A stretch of 64,000 nt of DNA from Brevibacillus sp. SYP-B805 (GCF_011059135.1 NZ_JAALGD010000015.1:1-64000); one strand, 5' to 3'; shown: positions 52,893 to 61,750, counted from the stretch's first letter. The notes: a model not told the origin generated them from the sequence alone. Translations and numbers: made by a program.

Positions 52893-53627
52893 ATGATTGA
52901 GATTACAAATCTGCAGAAACAGTTCGCCGGTCGCGATGTGCTGCGCGGGATCTCGTTGACAATCGAAAAGGGAAAAGTGCTGGTTATCATCGGACCGTCC
53001 GGTTCCGGCAAAACCACCCTGCTGCGCTGCCTGAATCTCCTGGAAACGCCGGATCTCGGCACCATCCGCATCGGGGATGTGAAGCTGGACTTCGCGCAGA
53101 AAACGGACAAGGCGCTGATTACCCGGCTGCGCAAACAGACGGGCATGGTGTTTCAAAACTACAACCTCTTTCCCCATATGACCGCGCTGGAAAACGTCAT
53201 GGAGGGGCCGGTCACCGTCAAGAAGGAGCCCAAGGAGGCCGCCCGCGCCAAAGCCCTCTCCCTGCTCACCAAAGTGGGGCTGGCCGACAAGGTGGATGCA
53301 TATCCGTATCAGCTCTCCGGCGGACAGCAGCAGCGCGTCGGCATCGCCCGGGCGCTGGCGATGGACCCGCAGGTGATGCTCTTTGACGAGCCCACCTCCG
53401 CTCTTGACCCCGAACTGGTGGGCGAAGTGCTGAAGGTGATGAAAGAGCTGGCCAACGACGGCATGACCATGCTGGTGGTCACCCATGAGATGGGCTTCGC
53501 CCGCGAGGTGGCGGACGAAGTCATCTTTATGGATCAGGGCGTCATTGTTGAACGGGGGAACCCGGAGACGCTGTTTGCCCATCCGCAGGAAGAGCGAACC
53601 CGCCAATTCCTGCAGTTGCTACTATAA
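52893..53627 (+). CDS. tcyC: Cystine-type ABC transporter ATPase
   Basis: A 244-residue ABC ATPase of the polar amino-acid uptake class. Walker [13 protein letters not shown] (about residue 33), Q-loop [12 protein letters not shown], signature [15 protein letters not shown], Walker [15 protein letters not shown] and the H-loop VVTHEM are all intact. GGAGG precedes the ATG, 11 bases after the permease stop. It completes the importer. Confidence 0.92.
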   Translation: MIEITNLQKQFAGRDVLRGISLTIEKGKVLVIIGPSGSGKTTLLRCLNLLETPDLGTIRIGDVKLDFAQKTDKALITRLRKQTGMVFQNYNLFPHMTALENVMEGPVTVKKEPKEAARAKALSLLTKVGLADKVDAYPYQLSGGQQQRVGIARALAMDPQVMLFDEPTSALDPELVGEVLKVMKELANDGMTMLVVTHEMGFAREVADEVIFMDQGVIVERGNPETLFAHPQEERTRQFLQLLL

Positions 53628-53652
53628 AAAAACCCTATGCGATCGCTTGAAG

Positions 53653-53716
53653 TGCACCCCTTAGAATAGACATTGGAAAAACCCTAGGGAAATCCGATGT
53701 AATTCTAGGGGGTGCA
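53653..53716. repeat. Back-to-back IS ends
   Basis: TGCACCCCTTAGAATAGACAT on one side and ATGTAATTCTAGGGGGTGCA on the other are near-perfect inverted copies with only about 22 bases between them. They look like left and right ends of one IS3-type element brought together by deletion of the whole interior. Confidence 0.65.
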
Positions 53717-53719
53717 TTT

Positions 53720-54031
53720 TTATGCCGCTTTCTCCAGATCTCGCGCAGCGGATATTACCAATATTTAAAGCGTCAAGGCTACCACGACATGCTGCTGAAG
53801 GTTGGCGCCCGAATCAGCATGTCTCGCCGCGGCAATTGTTTGGACAATGCCGCCATGGAGAGCTTCTTCTCGCATTTGAAAGCGGAAGCGCTCTACCCTT
53901 ATGATATACGAAGTGTGGAAGAGGCACAAAGGCGAATTGAGGAATATATCCGCTTTTATAACGAAGAACGCATTCAGATCAAATTAAAAAAGCAAACGCC
54001 CGTAGAATACAGGCGTCAGCTTGCGGCCTAA
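53720..54031 (+). pseudogene. IS3-family transposase OrfB fragment
   Basis: Only the C-terminal part of the DDE integrase core survives: MSRRGNCLDNAAMESFFSHLK (with the last catalytic glutamate in MESFF), then RIEEYIRFYNEERIQIKLKKQTPVEY. The first part of the frame (GYYQYLKRQGYHDMLLKVG) follows upstream in the same frame from about 53750, but the aspartates of the active site and the N-terminal domains are absent. Non-functional. Confidence 0.85.
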
Positions 54032-54117
54032 CAGCCGGGGTTTTTCTTATTGTCTACAAAATGGGGTCTTGACCACACGCACCGCATAGGTTTTTTTCCT
54101 TAGACGCCGTTTGTGAA

Positions 54118-54210
54118 TTACTCTTCACCCAGGAAGAAGATCAAAAAGAAGATAATAATGAAAATAAAGAAAAAACCACCCCGATGAAAGCCGAAACCGA
54201 AACCGCTCAT
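54118..54210 (-). CDS. YjcZ family sporulation peptide
   Basis: A 30-residue peptide, MSGFGFGFHRGGFFFIFIII followed by FFLIFFLGEE, with a Gly/Phe-rich head and one hydrophobic helix. This is the hallmark of the YjcZ/YczN-type small spore proteins that are expressed late in sporulation. GGAGGAGAG lies seven bases before the ATG. It is too short for most gene finders. It stands alone between the IS remnant and the phosphatase gene. Confidence 0.8.
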   Translation of the reverse strand: MSGFGFGFHRGGFFFIFIIIFFLIFFLGEE

Positions 54211-54221
54211 TTTCTCTCCTC

Positions 54222-54510
54222 CTCAATACGGTATTTAGAAAGTAGGTTCTCACAGGAACCACCATTCTGAAAACAGTGTATGAGAGGAGGGAATCGCTGG
54301 CTTGCACACTCGTCTACGCTCGGTCAAAATGGGTTAGGGTATATTTACCGATTTTTTACGGGATGTCCACCGATTCTCTACGCGGGCTTAACATCCCCGG
54401 TTTACGATGAGGGTGGTCAGACCCTACGATGGACATATGCGTCCTCCATGTTTGTGCCGCTGTTCAGTTTGAACCTTCTGCTGACGGCGGCCTTTTTGTG
54501 CGGTTGTCAG
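54222..54510. other. Gap, nothing recognised
   Basis: About 290 bases between the yjcZ-like gene and a terminator. No gene with a ribosome site, no repeat. A sporulation promoter for the yjcZ-like gene should lie at its left end, but I cannot identify it. Confidence 0.35.
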
Positions 54511-54549
54511 AAAAAATTCCCCCAACGCATACGCCGCGTGCGTCGGGGG
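54511..54549 (-). terminator. Terminator of the second IMPase gene
   Basis: On the minus strand CCCCCGACGCA pairs with TGCGTTGGGGG and is followed by AATTTTTTC. Confidence 0.85.
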
Positions 54550-54563
54550 ACAGGGGCGCCTGT

Positions 54564-55394
54564 TTATCGGCTGAAAGAAGCGCCTTCGGGATTCAGGTAC
54601 TGCCGGAGCTCTTCATAGAAGGCGGGGTTGCATGCCATCACGCTGCTTTTCTGATCGTGCGGAAGCGGTTCGCCTGTCATGCGGGTAACCACTCCGCCAG
54701 CCTCCTCCACGATCACTCTGCCTGCGGCAAAGTCCCAGGCATTGAGCGACAGGCTGACATAGCCGTCCAGCCTTCCCGCAGCCACATAGGACATCTCCAG
54801 GGCCGCGCTGCCCAACAGGCGCATGCCGCGTACCTTTCCGGCCAGCTTCTTGACGATCAGGTCGATCCCCATCTGCTCGGCCCGTTTGTTCCAGAACACG
54901 CTGGTGCACAGCAACGCCTCTTCCAGCTTCACCTGCCGCTCCAACCGCAGGCGCCGGCCGTTCAGATAGGCCCCTGCGCCCTTCACGGCGTAAAACATCT
55001 CGTCCCGGGACGGGTCAAACACTACACCGACCAACCCCTCCCCTTTATGGTAAACGGCAATGGAAACGGCAAAATTGATCTGCTGGTGCACAAAGTTGGT
55101 CGTTCCGTCGATCGGATCGATGATCCACAAGGTGTCATATTGGCTGGGGTCCCCTTTGAAGGTGCTCTCTTCCGCCAGGATGCCATGGTCGGGAAACTGC
55201 TGCAGGATGGTTTCCACCACATGTTTTTCCACTTCCTTGTCCACGGCCGTCACCAGATCGGAAGCGGAGGTTTTGTATTCGACCAGAAAGGGTTGTTTCA
55301 ATCGTTCCAGGCTTAACGCTCCCGCTGATTTCGCGCAGTGGAGTGCCATCTCCTTGAGAGCTTCGATTTGCACTGGTTGCAAGCGGATCGCCAC
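54564..55394 (-). CDS. Inositol monophosphatase family protein (SuhB-like)
   Basis: A 276-residue IMPase. Metal-binding motifs: GILAEEST (glutamates, about residue 75), WIIDPIDGTTNFVH (about 90-103) and the C-terminal SLNAWDFAAGRVIVEEAGG, which is more canonical than the copy at 23665-24438. It should dephosphorylate inositol-1-phosphate or related compounds. The start is GTG 55394, with a weak ribosome site. The two IMPases are clearly different in sequence. Confidence 0.88.
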   Translation of the reverse strand: MAIRLQPVQIEALKEMALHCAKSAGALSLERLKQPFLVEYKTSASDLVTAVDKEVEKHVVETILQQFPDHGILAEESTFKGDPSQYDTLWIIDPIDGTTNFVHQQINFAVSIAVYHKGEGLVGVVFDPSRDEMFYAVKGAGAYLNGRRLRLERQVKLEEALLCTSVFWNKRAEQMGIDLIVKKLAGKVRGMRLLGSAALEMSYVAAGRLDGYVSLSLNAWDFAAGRVIVEEAGGVVTRMTGEPLPHDQKSSVMACNPAFYEELRQYLNPEGASFSR

Positions 55395-55475
55395 CTAAAT
55401 CTTGACTTTCCTTTAGTGTACCACATTTTGTCACGACGAAGAAAGGAGGCCCTGTGAGGACCTCCCTGTTTGCCG

Positions 55476-55688
55476 TCAGCAGCAGCGGGAAACGCCGCCC
55501 TTTTCATAACGGTCGCGCAGCGCGCACATGTAATACTCCTTTTCCGACATGGGAAACGCGCCGGGCGCCGCATGATTGGCGTACCAATGCTTGAGATAAC
55601 GATCATAGTCCGGCATGCCGAAGATGAATTTGATGGTGGACCTGGTCTGACGCAGGAACCTACGGATCGCTCTCAGCTTCTGCTTCAT
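55476..55688 (-). CDS. YbdD/YjiX family CstA partner
   Basis: A 70-residue protein of the YbdD/YjiX type: FLRQTRSTIKFIFGMPDYDRYLKHW, then HPxxP-like region (here AAPGAFPMSEKEYYMCALRDRYEKGG) and a cysteine-containing end. In enterics this small protein accompanies CstA/BtsT and is needed for pyruvate uptake. It overlaps the cstA stop by four bases, so they are coupled. Confidence 0.85.
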   Translation of the reverse strand: MKQKLRAIRRFLRQTRSTIKFIFGMPDYDRYLKHWYANHAAPGAFPMSEKEYYMCALRDRYEKGGVSRCC

Positions 55689-57772
55689 GCCAAGACATGT
55701 CCTTTCGGATCGTAGTAGTCGTCGCCCTTGGATTGCACATACGGCGATTCCTGCAGTTCATACTGCTTGCCGTTCAAAATGCTGATCCACAGGCGCAGGC
55801 CGTCGAGAATGATGCCGACGGTGATCACCATGAAGATGGCGCAGACCACCGCATCGATCTGGTCGTTGAGAATCATCTTCTGGGCGGCTTCCACCGTTTT
55901 GACGCCGGGCGGCAGCGTGCCTTCCGCCAGGGCCTTCTTGAATGTTTCCGCATGCGTCAGGAAGCTGATGCTGGCTTTTTCGTGGAACAGCTTTTGCCAC
56001 GCGGCGGTCAGGGTCGAGATCGACAGCCATGCCATCGGCACCAGTGTGACCCACGAATAGCGGGCTTTGCCCATCTTGAAGATGATGGTCGTCCCCACCG
56101 TGAAGGCGATGGCGGCCAGCATCTGGTTGGCGATGCCAAACAGCGGCCAGAGCGTGAAGATACCCCCCAGCGGATCATAGACACCTTGCAGGAGGAAATA
56201 CCCCCAGCCGAGGGTGATCAATGCGGAACCGATCAGGTTGCCCGGCAGCCAATTCACTTCCTTCATCTTCGGAATAACGTTGCCCAGCAGGTCCTGCACC
56301 ATGAAACGCCCCACACGGGTACCGGCGTCAATGGTCGTCAGGATGAAAACGGCTTCAAACAGAATGGCGAAGTGATACCAGAAGGCTTTAAATCCACCGA
56401 AAAACCCGGCGAAGATGGTGGCCATCCCGATGGCGAGCGATGGTGCGCCCCCTGTGCGGGAAAGAATCGTCTTCTCCCCGATATCGTTGGCCATGGCCGT
56501 GATCTGGTCAGGAGTGACAGTAAAGCCCCATTCGGTGATTTTGGCAGCGGCTGCGGCCGCGTCCGCGCCGATCACGGCAGCCGGAGAGTTGACGGCGAAG
56601 TACATGCCGGGCGTCAGCACGCAGGCGGCGATCATGGCCATGATGGCAACCGCCGATTCCATCAGCATCCCGCCGTATCCGATCATCGGCGCATGCGATT
56701 CCTTGGCGATCAGCTTGGGCGTCGTCCCCGAAGAGACAAGCGCGTGGAAGCCGGAGACAGCTCCGCAGGCAATCGTAATGAAGAGGAACGGGAACAGGTT
56801 GCCGGCGAATACCGGGCCGGTGCCGTCGATAAATCTGGTCAGCGCAGGCATTTGCAGCGGCGGCAGCGTCAATACGATCCCCACCGCCAGCACGGCGATG
56901 GTGCCGATTTTCAGGAACGAGCTGAGATAATCACGCGGTGCCAGCAGCAGCCAAACCGGCAGAACGGAAGCGATGAACCCGTAGATGATGATCATCCAGG
57001 CGAGCTGCGGTTTCGTGAAGGTGAACGCAGGTCCCCAGGTGGGCGATTCGGCAACCGCCTGGCCCCACCAGAGCGCGACGAACAGCAGCACCAATCCGAT
57101 CAGGGAACCTTCCAGGACGCGGCCCGGCCGGATATAGCGCATGTACAGCCCCATCAGGATGGCGATCGGCAGGGTCATGAAGATCGTGAAGGTGGCCCAG
57201 GGCGAATCGGCGAGAGCGTTTACCACAACCATCGCCAAAACGGCAATCAAAATCACCATGATGGCCAGGATGCCGATCAGGGCGAGAAAACCGCCGACCG
57301 GGCCGATCTCTTCCTTGGCAATCTGGCCCAGGGTTTTGCCGTTGCGGCGCATGGAACCGAACAGGATCACGAAGTCTTGGACGGCTCCGCCCAGCACGAC
57401 CCCGACGATGATCCAGATCGTGCCCGGCAGATATCCCATTTGGGCCGCCAGCGTCGGACCCACCAGCGGGCCTGCCCCCGCGATAGCCGCGAAATGGTGG
57501 CCGAACACAATCCATTTGTTGGTCGGTACGAAATCTTTGCCGTCATTGTTCACTTCAGCCGGGGTGGCGCGGTTGTCGTCCAGTCCCATCACTTTGTTGG
57601 CAATGAACCGGCTGTAAAAACGATAAGCAACCGCATAAGTGCAAAAAGCAGCCGTCAAGAGCCAGAACGAGTTGACGGATTCTCCCCGGGACAGCGCCAG
57701 CGTGCCGAAGCCGACAGCGCCCAATGCGGCGATTCCGCCCCAGATGATGGCAGAAAGAAACCATTTTTGCAT
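55685..57772 (-). CDS. cstA: Carbon-starvation protein CstA, pyruvate transporter
   Basis: A 695-residue polytopic membrane protein (about 16-18 helices) of the CstA family, whose members take up pyruvate (BtsT, CstA) or peptides. Conserved sequence includes FGHHFAAIAGAGPLVGPTLAAQMGYLPG, GGAVQDFVILFGSMRRNGKTLGQI and SGTTPKLI. It is followed by ybdD and preceded by LytTR-like sites and a LytSR-type pair, which matches known pyruvate-sensing systems. GGAGGAG precedes the ATG. Confidence 0.9.
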   Translation of the reverse strand: MQKWFLSAIIWGGIAALGAVGFGTLALSRGESVNSFWLLTAAFCTYAVAYRFYSRFIANKVMGLDDNRATPAEVNNDGKDFVPTNKWIVFGHHFAAIAGAGPLVGPTLAAQMGYLPGTIWIIVGVVLGGAVQDFVILFGSMRRNGKTLGQIAKEEIGPVGGFLALIGILAIMVILIAVLAMVVVNALADSPWATFTIFMTLPIAILMGLYMRYIRPGRVLEGSLIGLVLLFVALWWGQAVAESPTWGPAFTFTKPQLAWMIIIYGFIASVLPVWLLLAPRDYLSSFLKIGTIAVLAVGIVLTLPPLQMPALTRFIDGTGPVFAGNLFPFLFITIACGAVSGFHALVSSGTTPKLIAKESHAPMIGYGGMLMESAVAIMAMIAACVLTPGMYFAVNSPAAVIGADAAAAAAKITEWGFTVTPDQITAMANDIGEKTILSRTGGAPSLAIGMATIFAGFFGGFKAFWYHFAILFEAVFILTTIDAGTRVGRFMVQDLLGNVIPKMKEVNWLPGNLIGSALITLGWGYFLLQGVYDPLGGIFTLWPLFGIANQMLAAIAFTVGTTIIFKMGKARYSWVTLVPMAWLSISTLTAAWQKLFHEKASISFLTHAETFKKALAEGTLPPGVKTVEAAQKMILNDQIDAVVCAIFMVITVGIILDGLRLWISILNGKQYELQESPYVQSKGDDYYDPKGHVLA

Positions 57773-57839
57773 CAGATCTTCTCCTCCTTTTTCCTTGAAA
57801 TTGAAAGATAAGTACCTGACTATAAAATAGCAGGGAAGG

Positions 57840-57871
57840 GCAAACGGAAAAATGGGAATTGTCTAAACTGT
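57840..57871 (-). promoter_or_regulatory. Candidate LytTR binding repeats upstream of cstA
   Basis: On the minus strand ACAGTTTAG (57863-57871) fits the LytTR half-site consensus [TA][AC][CA]GTTN[AG][TG] exactly and TCCGTTTGC (57840-57848) fits at eight of nine positions. They lie in the same orientation 23 bases apart, about two helical turns, upstream of the cstA start. Confidence 0.5.
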
Positions 57872-57906
57872 AAAAAAAAGCGCACAAACGGATGAAATGT
57901 GTGCGC
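57872..57906 (-). terminator. Terminator of the response regulator gene
   Basis: On the minus strand GCGCACA...TGTGCGC forms a stem followed by eight T residues, separating the two-component genes from cstA. Confidence 0.85.
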
Positions 57907-57910
57907 GAAA

Positions 57911-57925
57911 TTGAAAGCGGTTTCG
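57911..57925. promoter_or_regulatory. Weak cre-like site near cstA
   Basis: TTGAAAGCGGTTTCG fits the WTGNAANCGNWNNCW pattern except the last base. It lies upstream of the terminator between the regulator and cstA, so its relevance is uncertain. Confidence 0.3.
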
Positions 57926-57959
57926 TTGAGTGCATCTTGCCCTCGCCGACGTCCGCCAC

Positions 57960-58742
57960 CTAGAACCCCAGCCGGCGCTTTACCTCTTTTACCGCATTGC
58001 GGCTGACGGGAATTTCCGTTTTTTGCTGGTCCTGCATCACCAGATGAACCGCCCCTTTAAACCACGGCACCAGCTCCGCCGCCTTGTTCAGATTGACGAT
58101 AAACGCCCGGTGCGTTCGGCAAAACTGCTGCTCGGGAAGGCGGCTTTCCAGTTCCTGCAGGGTGAACGAAGTGGCATACTGCTCCGTCTCCGTGTGAATT
58201 ACCGCGTTTCTTCCTTCCACGGTGGCGAAAACGATGTCCTCCGGATCAATCAGCAGGATCTTGCCGTTTTTCTCGCCCGGGATGCGCCTCGGTCCTCTCT
58301 CCGTCAGCACCGTCTGGAGAAGGGAGGCGATTCGCTCCTCCAGCTCGGAGCGCGGGTTGGCATCTGCGGCGCGCTGCCCCTGCCATTTTCGGATGCGGCA
58401 GACGGTCTTCTCCAGGCGATGCAGGCTGAAGGGTTTGACAATATAATCGACCGCCTCCGTCTCAAAGGCGCGGACGGCGTACATGTCATAAGCGCTTGCA
58501 AAAATCACCATCGGGGGATTGCCCATGGTTTCCAGGATCTCCTGGCCCACATCGACGCCATCGCGATCATGCAGATGGATATCCAGGAATACGGCATCCG
58601 GCTCCGCTTCCGGGATTTGTTCCAGCGCTTCCTCGCCGCTTGCCGCCTCCCCGATCACCGTGATATCGGGAAACTGCTCCAGCAGGTAGCGCAGCTCCGC
58701 TCGCGCCGGCATTTCATCATCCACGAGAAACACTTTCAGCAT
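57960..58742 (-). CDS. LytTR-type response regulator
   Basis: A 260-residue response regulator. The receiver has an acidic pair at VDDEMPARAE and the phosphorylatable aspartate in DAVFLDIHLHDRDG (about residue 54). The C-terminal LytTR domain (about 160-260) binds DNA as in LytR, BtsR/YpdB and B. subtilis LytT. It overlaps the kinase gene by 26 bases. Likely target: cstA, immediately downstream. Confidence 0.9.
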   Translation of the reverse strand: MLKVFLVDDEMPARAELRYLLEQFPDITVIGEAASGEEALEQIPEAEPDAVFLDIHLHDRDGVDVGQEILETMGNPPMVIFASAYDMYAVRAFETEAVDYIVKPFSLHRLEKTVCRIRKWQGQRAADANPRSELEERIASLLQTVLTERGPRRIPGEKNGKILLIDPEDIVFATVEGRNAVIHTETEQYATSFTLQELESRLPEQQFCRTHRAFIVNLNKAAELVPWFKGAVHLVMQDQQKTEIPVSRNAVKEVKRRLGF

Positions 58743-60447
58743 ATGGGTTCACTCCTATCGGCAGCGTGATGGTGCAGACGGTTCCTTCGCCTTTCCTGCT
58801 CTCAATGACGATGCCGTACGGCTGACCGTAGAGCGACTGCAGGCGGCCGCTTACGTTGGACAAACCGATTCCCGACAACCGCCGCTGCTTGCTGCTGCCC
58901 GCAGCAGGCGGGCGGCTGAACGGATTGCCCTCCATCCCGATCCCGTTGTCCGCGACGACCAGTTCCAGCGTGGAACCCTCCCTGCGGCGGGCGGCGATTC
59001 TCACCACACCGCCTTCCCGCTTCGGCAGAAGACCGTGCTTGATGGCGTTCTCCACCAGCGGCTGCAGGATCAATCCCGGAACCACATATTTCTCCACGCC
59101 GGGCTGGATGTCATATTCGACGCGCAGCTTCTCGTCAAAGCGGGCCCGTTCGATGGACAGATACGCTTCCACGTGCTCCAGCTCTTCCGCCAGCGTCACG
59201 AATCCCCCGCTGTGATGCAGATTGCGCCGGAAATACTCTCCCAGATTGATCAGCAGCTCCCGCGCCTGCTCCGGCCGGAAGCGGATGAAGGAGACGATGG
59301 TGTTGATGGCGTTAAAGAGAAAGTGCGGGTTGATCTGCGCGTGGAGCGCCCTGATCTCCGCATCGGCCAGCAGGCGGGACTGCCGCTCCAGCTCCGCGAT
59401 CTCCAGCTGGGTGGAAATCAGGCTGCCCAGGCCGCGCACAAGCTCCAGATCAACGGCGGACAGTTTGCGAGAATGATCCTGATACAGCTTGAGCACGCCG
59501 ACCACTTCCCTTTTCCGCAGAAGCGGGACAAGGATGGCGCAGCGCAGCGGACAGTTTTTCACGTGACAGCCGATCTCTTCCTTGGTCCTCGCCATTTTCA
59601 TCTCTTTGTTCTCCAGCACTTCACGGGTCGCCCTGGTGATGATCTGCTGGCCGGCGATATGGTGGGAACCGCCTGCTCCCACATGAGCCAGCACCGTGCT
59701 GGTATCCGTGATGGCCACCGCCGCGACGCGCGTCGTCCGCAGAATCTCCCGGGCCACTTTTTCCGCCGACTCCGGGGTCAATCCCTGGCGGAGAAAGGAG
59801 AGGGTCTTGTCCGCAATCTGCAGCGTCCGCTGTGCCTGCAGGGCGCCGATCCGGTCCTCCTCGTTCTTGACAAGGCCGATGATGATCATAAACACGGCGA
59901 TCCCCAGGGAATTGACAACCGACATCGGAATGCTGATCACTTTGACCAGTTCCAGCGCCTGTTCATACGGCTTGGCGATCAGGAGGATGATCCCCATCTG
60001 CATCCATTCGGAGAGAAAGCCGATCAGCAGAGCCGTTTTCCAGTCAATCTCCTTGTTTTTGCGAACATGATAGACCAACCCGGCCAGCAGCCCTTCCAGG
60101 GTGGTGGAGATGGCGCAGGCCAGATCGGTGAAACCGCCCAGCGAATAGCGGTGGATGCCGGCGAGCAAGCCTGTCAGGCCCCCGACCCAGGGACCGGCCA
60201 ACAGTCCGGCGACCACCGCGCCGATCACCCGCGAATTGGCGATCGCATCCAGGTACCAGATCCCGTTGTAGGTCGCAAAAATCGAAAGGGCGGTAAAAAT
60301 CAGAACCATCAGACTCTTCTCCTTAAGAGAAGCGTGCTGGTTCAGAATGTTGCGAAACGCTTTCACGCGCGTCAGCAGGAAAGCCGCCACGACCAGGACG
60401 GCCGTCCGTTCGGCAAGCGTGATCATCAATGGGCTAAACAGATTCAT
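58717..60447 (-). CDS. LytS-type sensor histidine kinase
   Basis: About 576 residues. Several N-terminal membrane helices form a 5TM-5TMR-LYT sensor (about residues 5-190), then a GAF domain (about 215-345), and a HisKA_7TM-type kinase with the phospho-acceptor histidine in LHAQINPHFLFNAINTIVSF and N/G boxes (ADNGIGMEG, GIGLSNVSGRL). BtsS/PftA-regulating kinases of this group sense pyruvate. The start at 60447 is six bases after AAGGGGGG. Confidence 0.9.
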   Translation of the reverse strand: MNLFSPLMITLAERTAVLVVAAFLLTRVKAFRNILNQHASLKEKSLMVLIFTALSIFATYNGIWYLDAIANSRVIGAVVAGLLAGPWVGGLTGLLAGIHRYSLGGFTDLACAISTTLEGLLAGLVYHVRKNKEIDWKTALLIGFLSEWMQMGIILLIAKPYEQALELVKVISIPMSVVNSLGIAVFMIIIGLVKNEEDRIGALQAQRTLQIADKTLSFLRQGLTPESAEKVAREILRTTRVAAVAITDTSTVLAHVGAGGSHHIAGQQIITRATREVLENKEMKMARTKEEIGCHVKNCPLRCAILVPLLRKREVVGVLKLYQDHSRKLSAVDLELVRGLGSLISTQLEIAELERQSRLLADAEIRALHAQINPHFLFNAINTIVSFIRFRPEQARELLINLGEYFRRNLHHSGGFVTLAEELEHVEAYLSIERARFDEKLRVEYDIQPGVEKYVVPGLILQPLVENAIKHGLLPKREGGVVRIAARRREGSTLELVVADNGIGMEGNPFSRPPAAGSSKQRRLSGIGLSNVSGRLQSLYGQPYGIVIESRKGEGTVCTITLPIGVNPYAESVSRG

Positions 60448-60537
60448 GCCCATCCCCCCTTGCGGCATCCGGCAATCTGTGCTTTTTCTCATTATCGCCA
60501 GTGTACGCGCCGCCGGTCAAGCCGAATCCAAATGGAA

Positions 60538-60570
60538 AATCCCCGCAGTCAGCTGTCTGACCGGGGGATT
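60538..60570 (-). terminator. Terminator of hpd
   Basis: On the minus strand AATCCCC pairs with GGGGATT around an inner GTCAG/CTGAC stem, followed by a short TTTTCC. It sits 17 bases past the stop. Confidence 0.65.
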
Positions 60571-60586
60571 GCATGGCGTTGGGTCC

Positions 60587-61675
60587 TCACAGGTTGCCGC
60601 GCCGCTCCTGCTCCCGCTCCAGCGCCTCAAACAGCGCCTTGAAGTTGCCGTTGCCGAAGCCGCGCGCGCCTTTGCGCTGGATGATCTCGACGAACAGGGT
60701 GGGGCGGTCCACGATGGGCTTGCTGAACAATTGCAGCAGATACCCTTCATCGTCGCGGTCGACCAGAATGCGCAGATCGCGGAGCGTGTCGATGTTCTCG
60801 TCGATTTCGCCGACGCGTGCCTTCAGATCTTCATAATACGCATCCGGCACATCCAGGAAGTCAACTCCGTTGGCGCGGAGCTTGGAGACCGTGGTGACGA
60901 TATCGTTGGTCAACAGGGCGATATGCTGCACCCCGGGTCCCTGGTAAAATTCGAGGAACTCCTGGATTTGCGATTTGCGGCGTCCTTCCGCCGGCTCGTT
61001 GATGGGGAATTTGATCCGGCCGGTGCCATTGGTCATCACCTTGGACATCAGGGCGGAATATTCCGTGGAGATGTCGTCCTCGCTGAAGTTTTGGGCCGCG
61101 CTGAAGCCCATTACCTTTTCGTAGAAGGAGACCCACTCCTCCATCACTTCGACGTTGCCCACGATATGGTCAATGCCGATGAGGCCGGTGCTTTCCCCCT
61201 GCACCGGGGATTCGTACGCGACATAGCCGGGGAAAAACGGCCCGCTGTACTGTTTCCGCTCGATGAAGGAGTGGACGTTGTCGCCGTAGGTGGCGATGGT
61301 CGCTTTCTTCACCGTGCCGAACTCATCGGAATATTCGGTCGGCTCCATGATCGGCGTCGCGCCGCGGGATACCGCCTCGCGGAACGCCCGCTCGCAATCC
61401 TCCACACGCAGGGCCACGTCCTTCACGCCGTCTCCGTGCTTCTGGGTAAACGCCGCGATCGGGTGTTCCGGCGTCAAGCTGCCGCTGATGACAAAGGTGA
61501 GATGGTTTTGCTTCAGCACGTAAGAGACCTTGTCCCGGGAACCGGTTTCCAGTCCCGCATAGGCCACTGCCTGAAAGCCGAACGCTTTGGTGAAGTAGTG
61601 CATGGTTTGTTTGGCGTTGCCCACGTAAAACTCCACATGATCCCAGTCCTGGATAGGGAAAAAGTCAGTGCTCAT
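60587..61675 (-). CDS. hpd: 4-hydroxyphenylpyruvate dioxygenase
   Basis: HPD converts 4-hydroxyphenylpyruvate to homogentisate in tyrosine breakdown. The 362-residue protein shows the VOC pair of domains with iron ligands visible as histidine in GIDHIVGNV, histidine in GVQHIALLTNDI, and glutamate in LFVEIIQRKG near the C-terminus. It starts at 61675 (MSTDFFPIQDWDHVEFYVG), after GGAGGG. No homogentisate dioxygenase or fumarylacetoacetase is visible here. A cre site lies inside its promoter. Confidence 0.95.
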   Translation of the reverse strand: MSTDFFPIQDWDHVEFYVGNAKQTMHYFTKAFGFQAVAYAGLETGSRDKVSYVLKQNHLTFVISGSLTPEHPIAAFTQKHGDGVKDVALRVEDCERAFREAVSRGATPIMEPTEYSDEFGTVKKATIATYGDNVHSFIERKQYSGPFFPGYVAYESPVQGESTGLIGIDHIVGNVEVMEEWVSFYEKVMGFSAAQNFSEDDISTEYSALMSKVMTNGTGRIKFPINEPAEGRRKSQIQEFLEFYQGPGVQHIALLTNDIVTTVSKLRANGVDFLDVPDAYYEDLKARVGEIDENIDTLRDLRILVDRDDEGYLLQLFSKPIVDRPTLFVEIIQRKGARGFGNGNFKALFEALEREQERRGNL

Positions 61676-61720
61676 GTCGTTCCCTCCATTTGTTGATGAA
61701 GATTCCATTCGATTACCCTG

Positions 61721-61750
61721 AGATTACAATGAAAGCGCTTTCCCTCGCAA
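61721..61750 (-). promoter_or_regulatory. Promoter of hpd
   Basis: TTGCGA, an 18-base spacer and TAATCT on the minus strand. The cre element lies in the spacer. Confidence 0.65.
61730..61743. promoter_or_regulatory. CcpA catabolite-response element (cre) at hpd
   Basis: TGAAAGCGCTTTCC matches the cre consensus TGWAARCGYTWNCW closely and is palindromic in its centre (GAAAGCGCTTTC). Placed between -35 and -10 of hpd, it should cause glucose repression. Confidence 0.8.

Larger units (their letters stand above)
53640..54090. mobile_element. Remnant of an IS3-family insertion sequence
   Basis: The region holds a 64-base inverted repeat of two IS-end-like sequences, a truncated transposase tail and an IS3-like right end (TGTCTACAAAATGGGGTCTTG, about 54052-54072). 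The element is inactive: the first transposase gene and most of the second are missing. It lies right after tcyC. Confidence 0.75.

Noticed and set aside
54125-54307. 60-codon minus-strand frame over the yjcZ-like gene
   Set aside because: It is another frame of the same stretch; only the shorter frame has GGAGGAGAG and a recognisable peptide.
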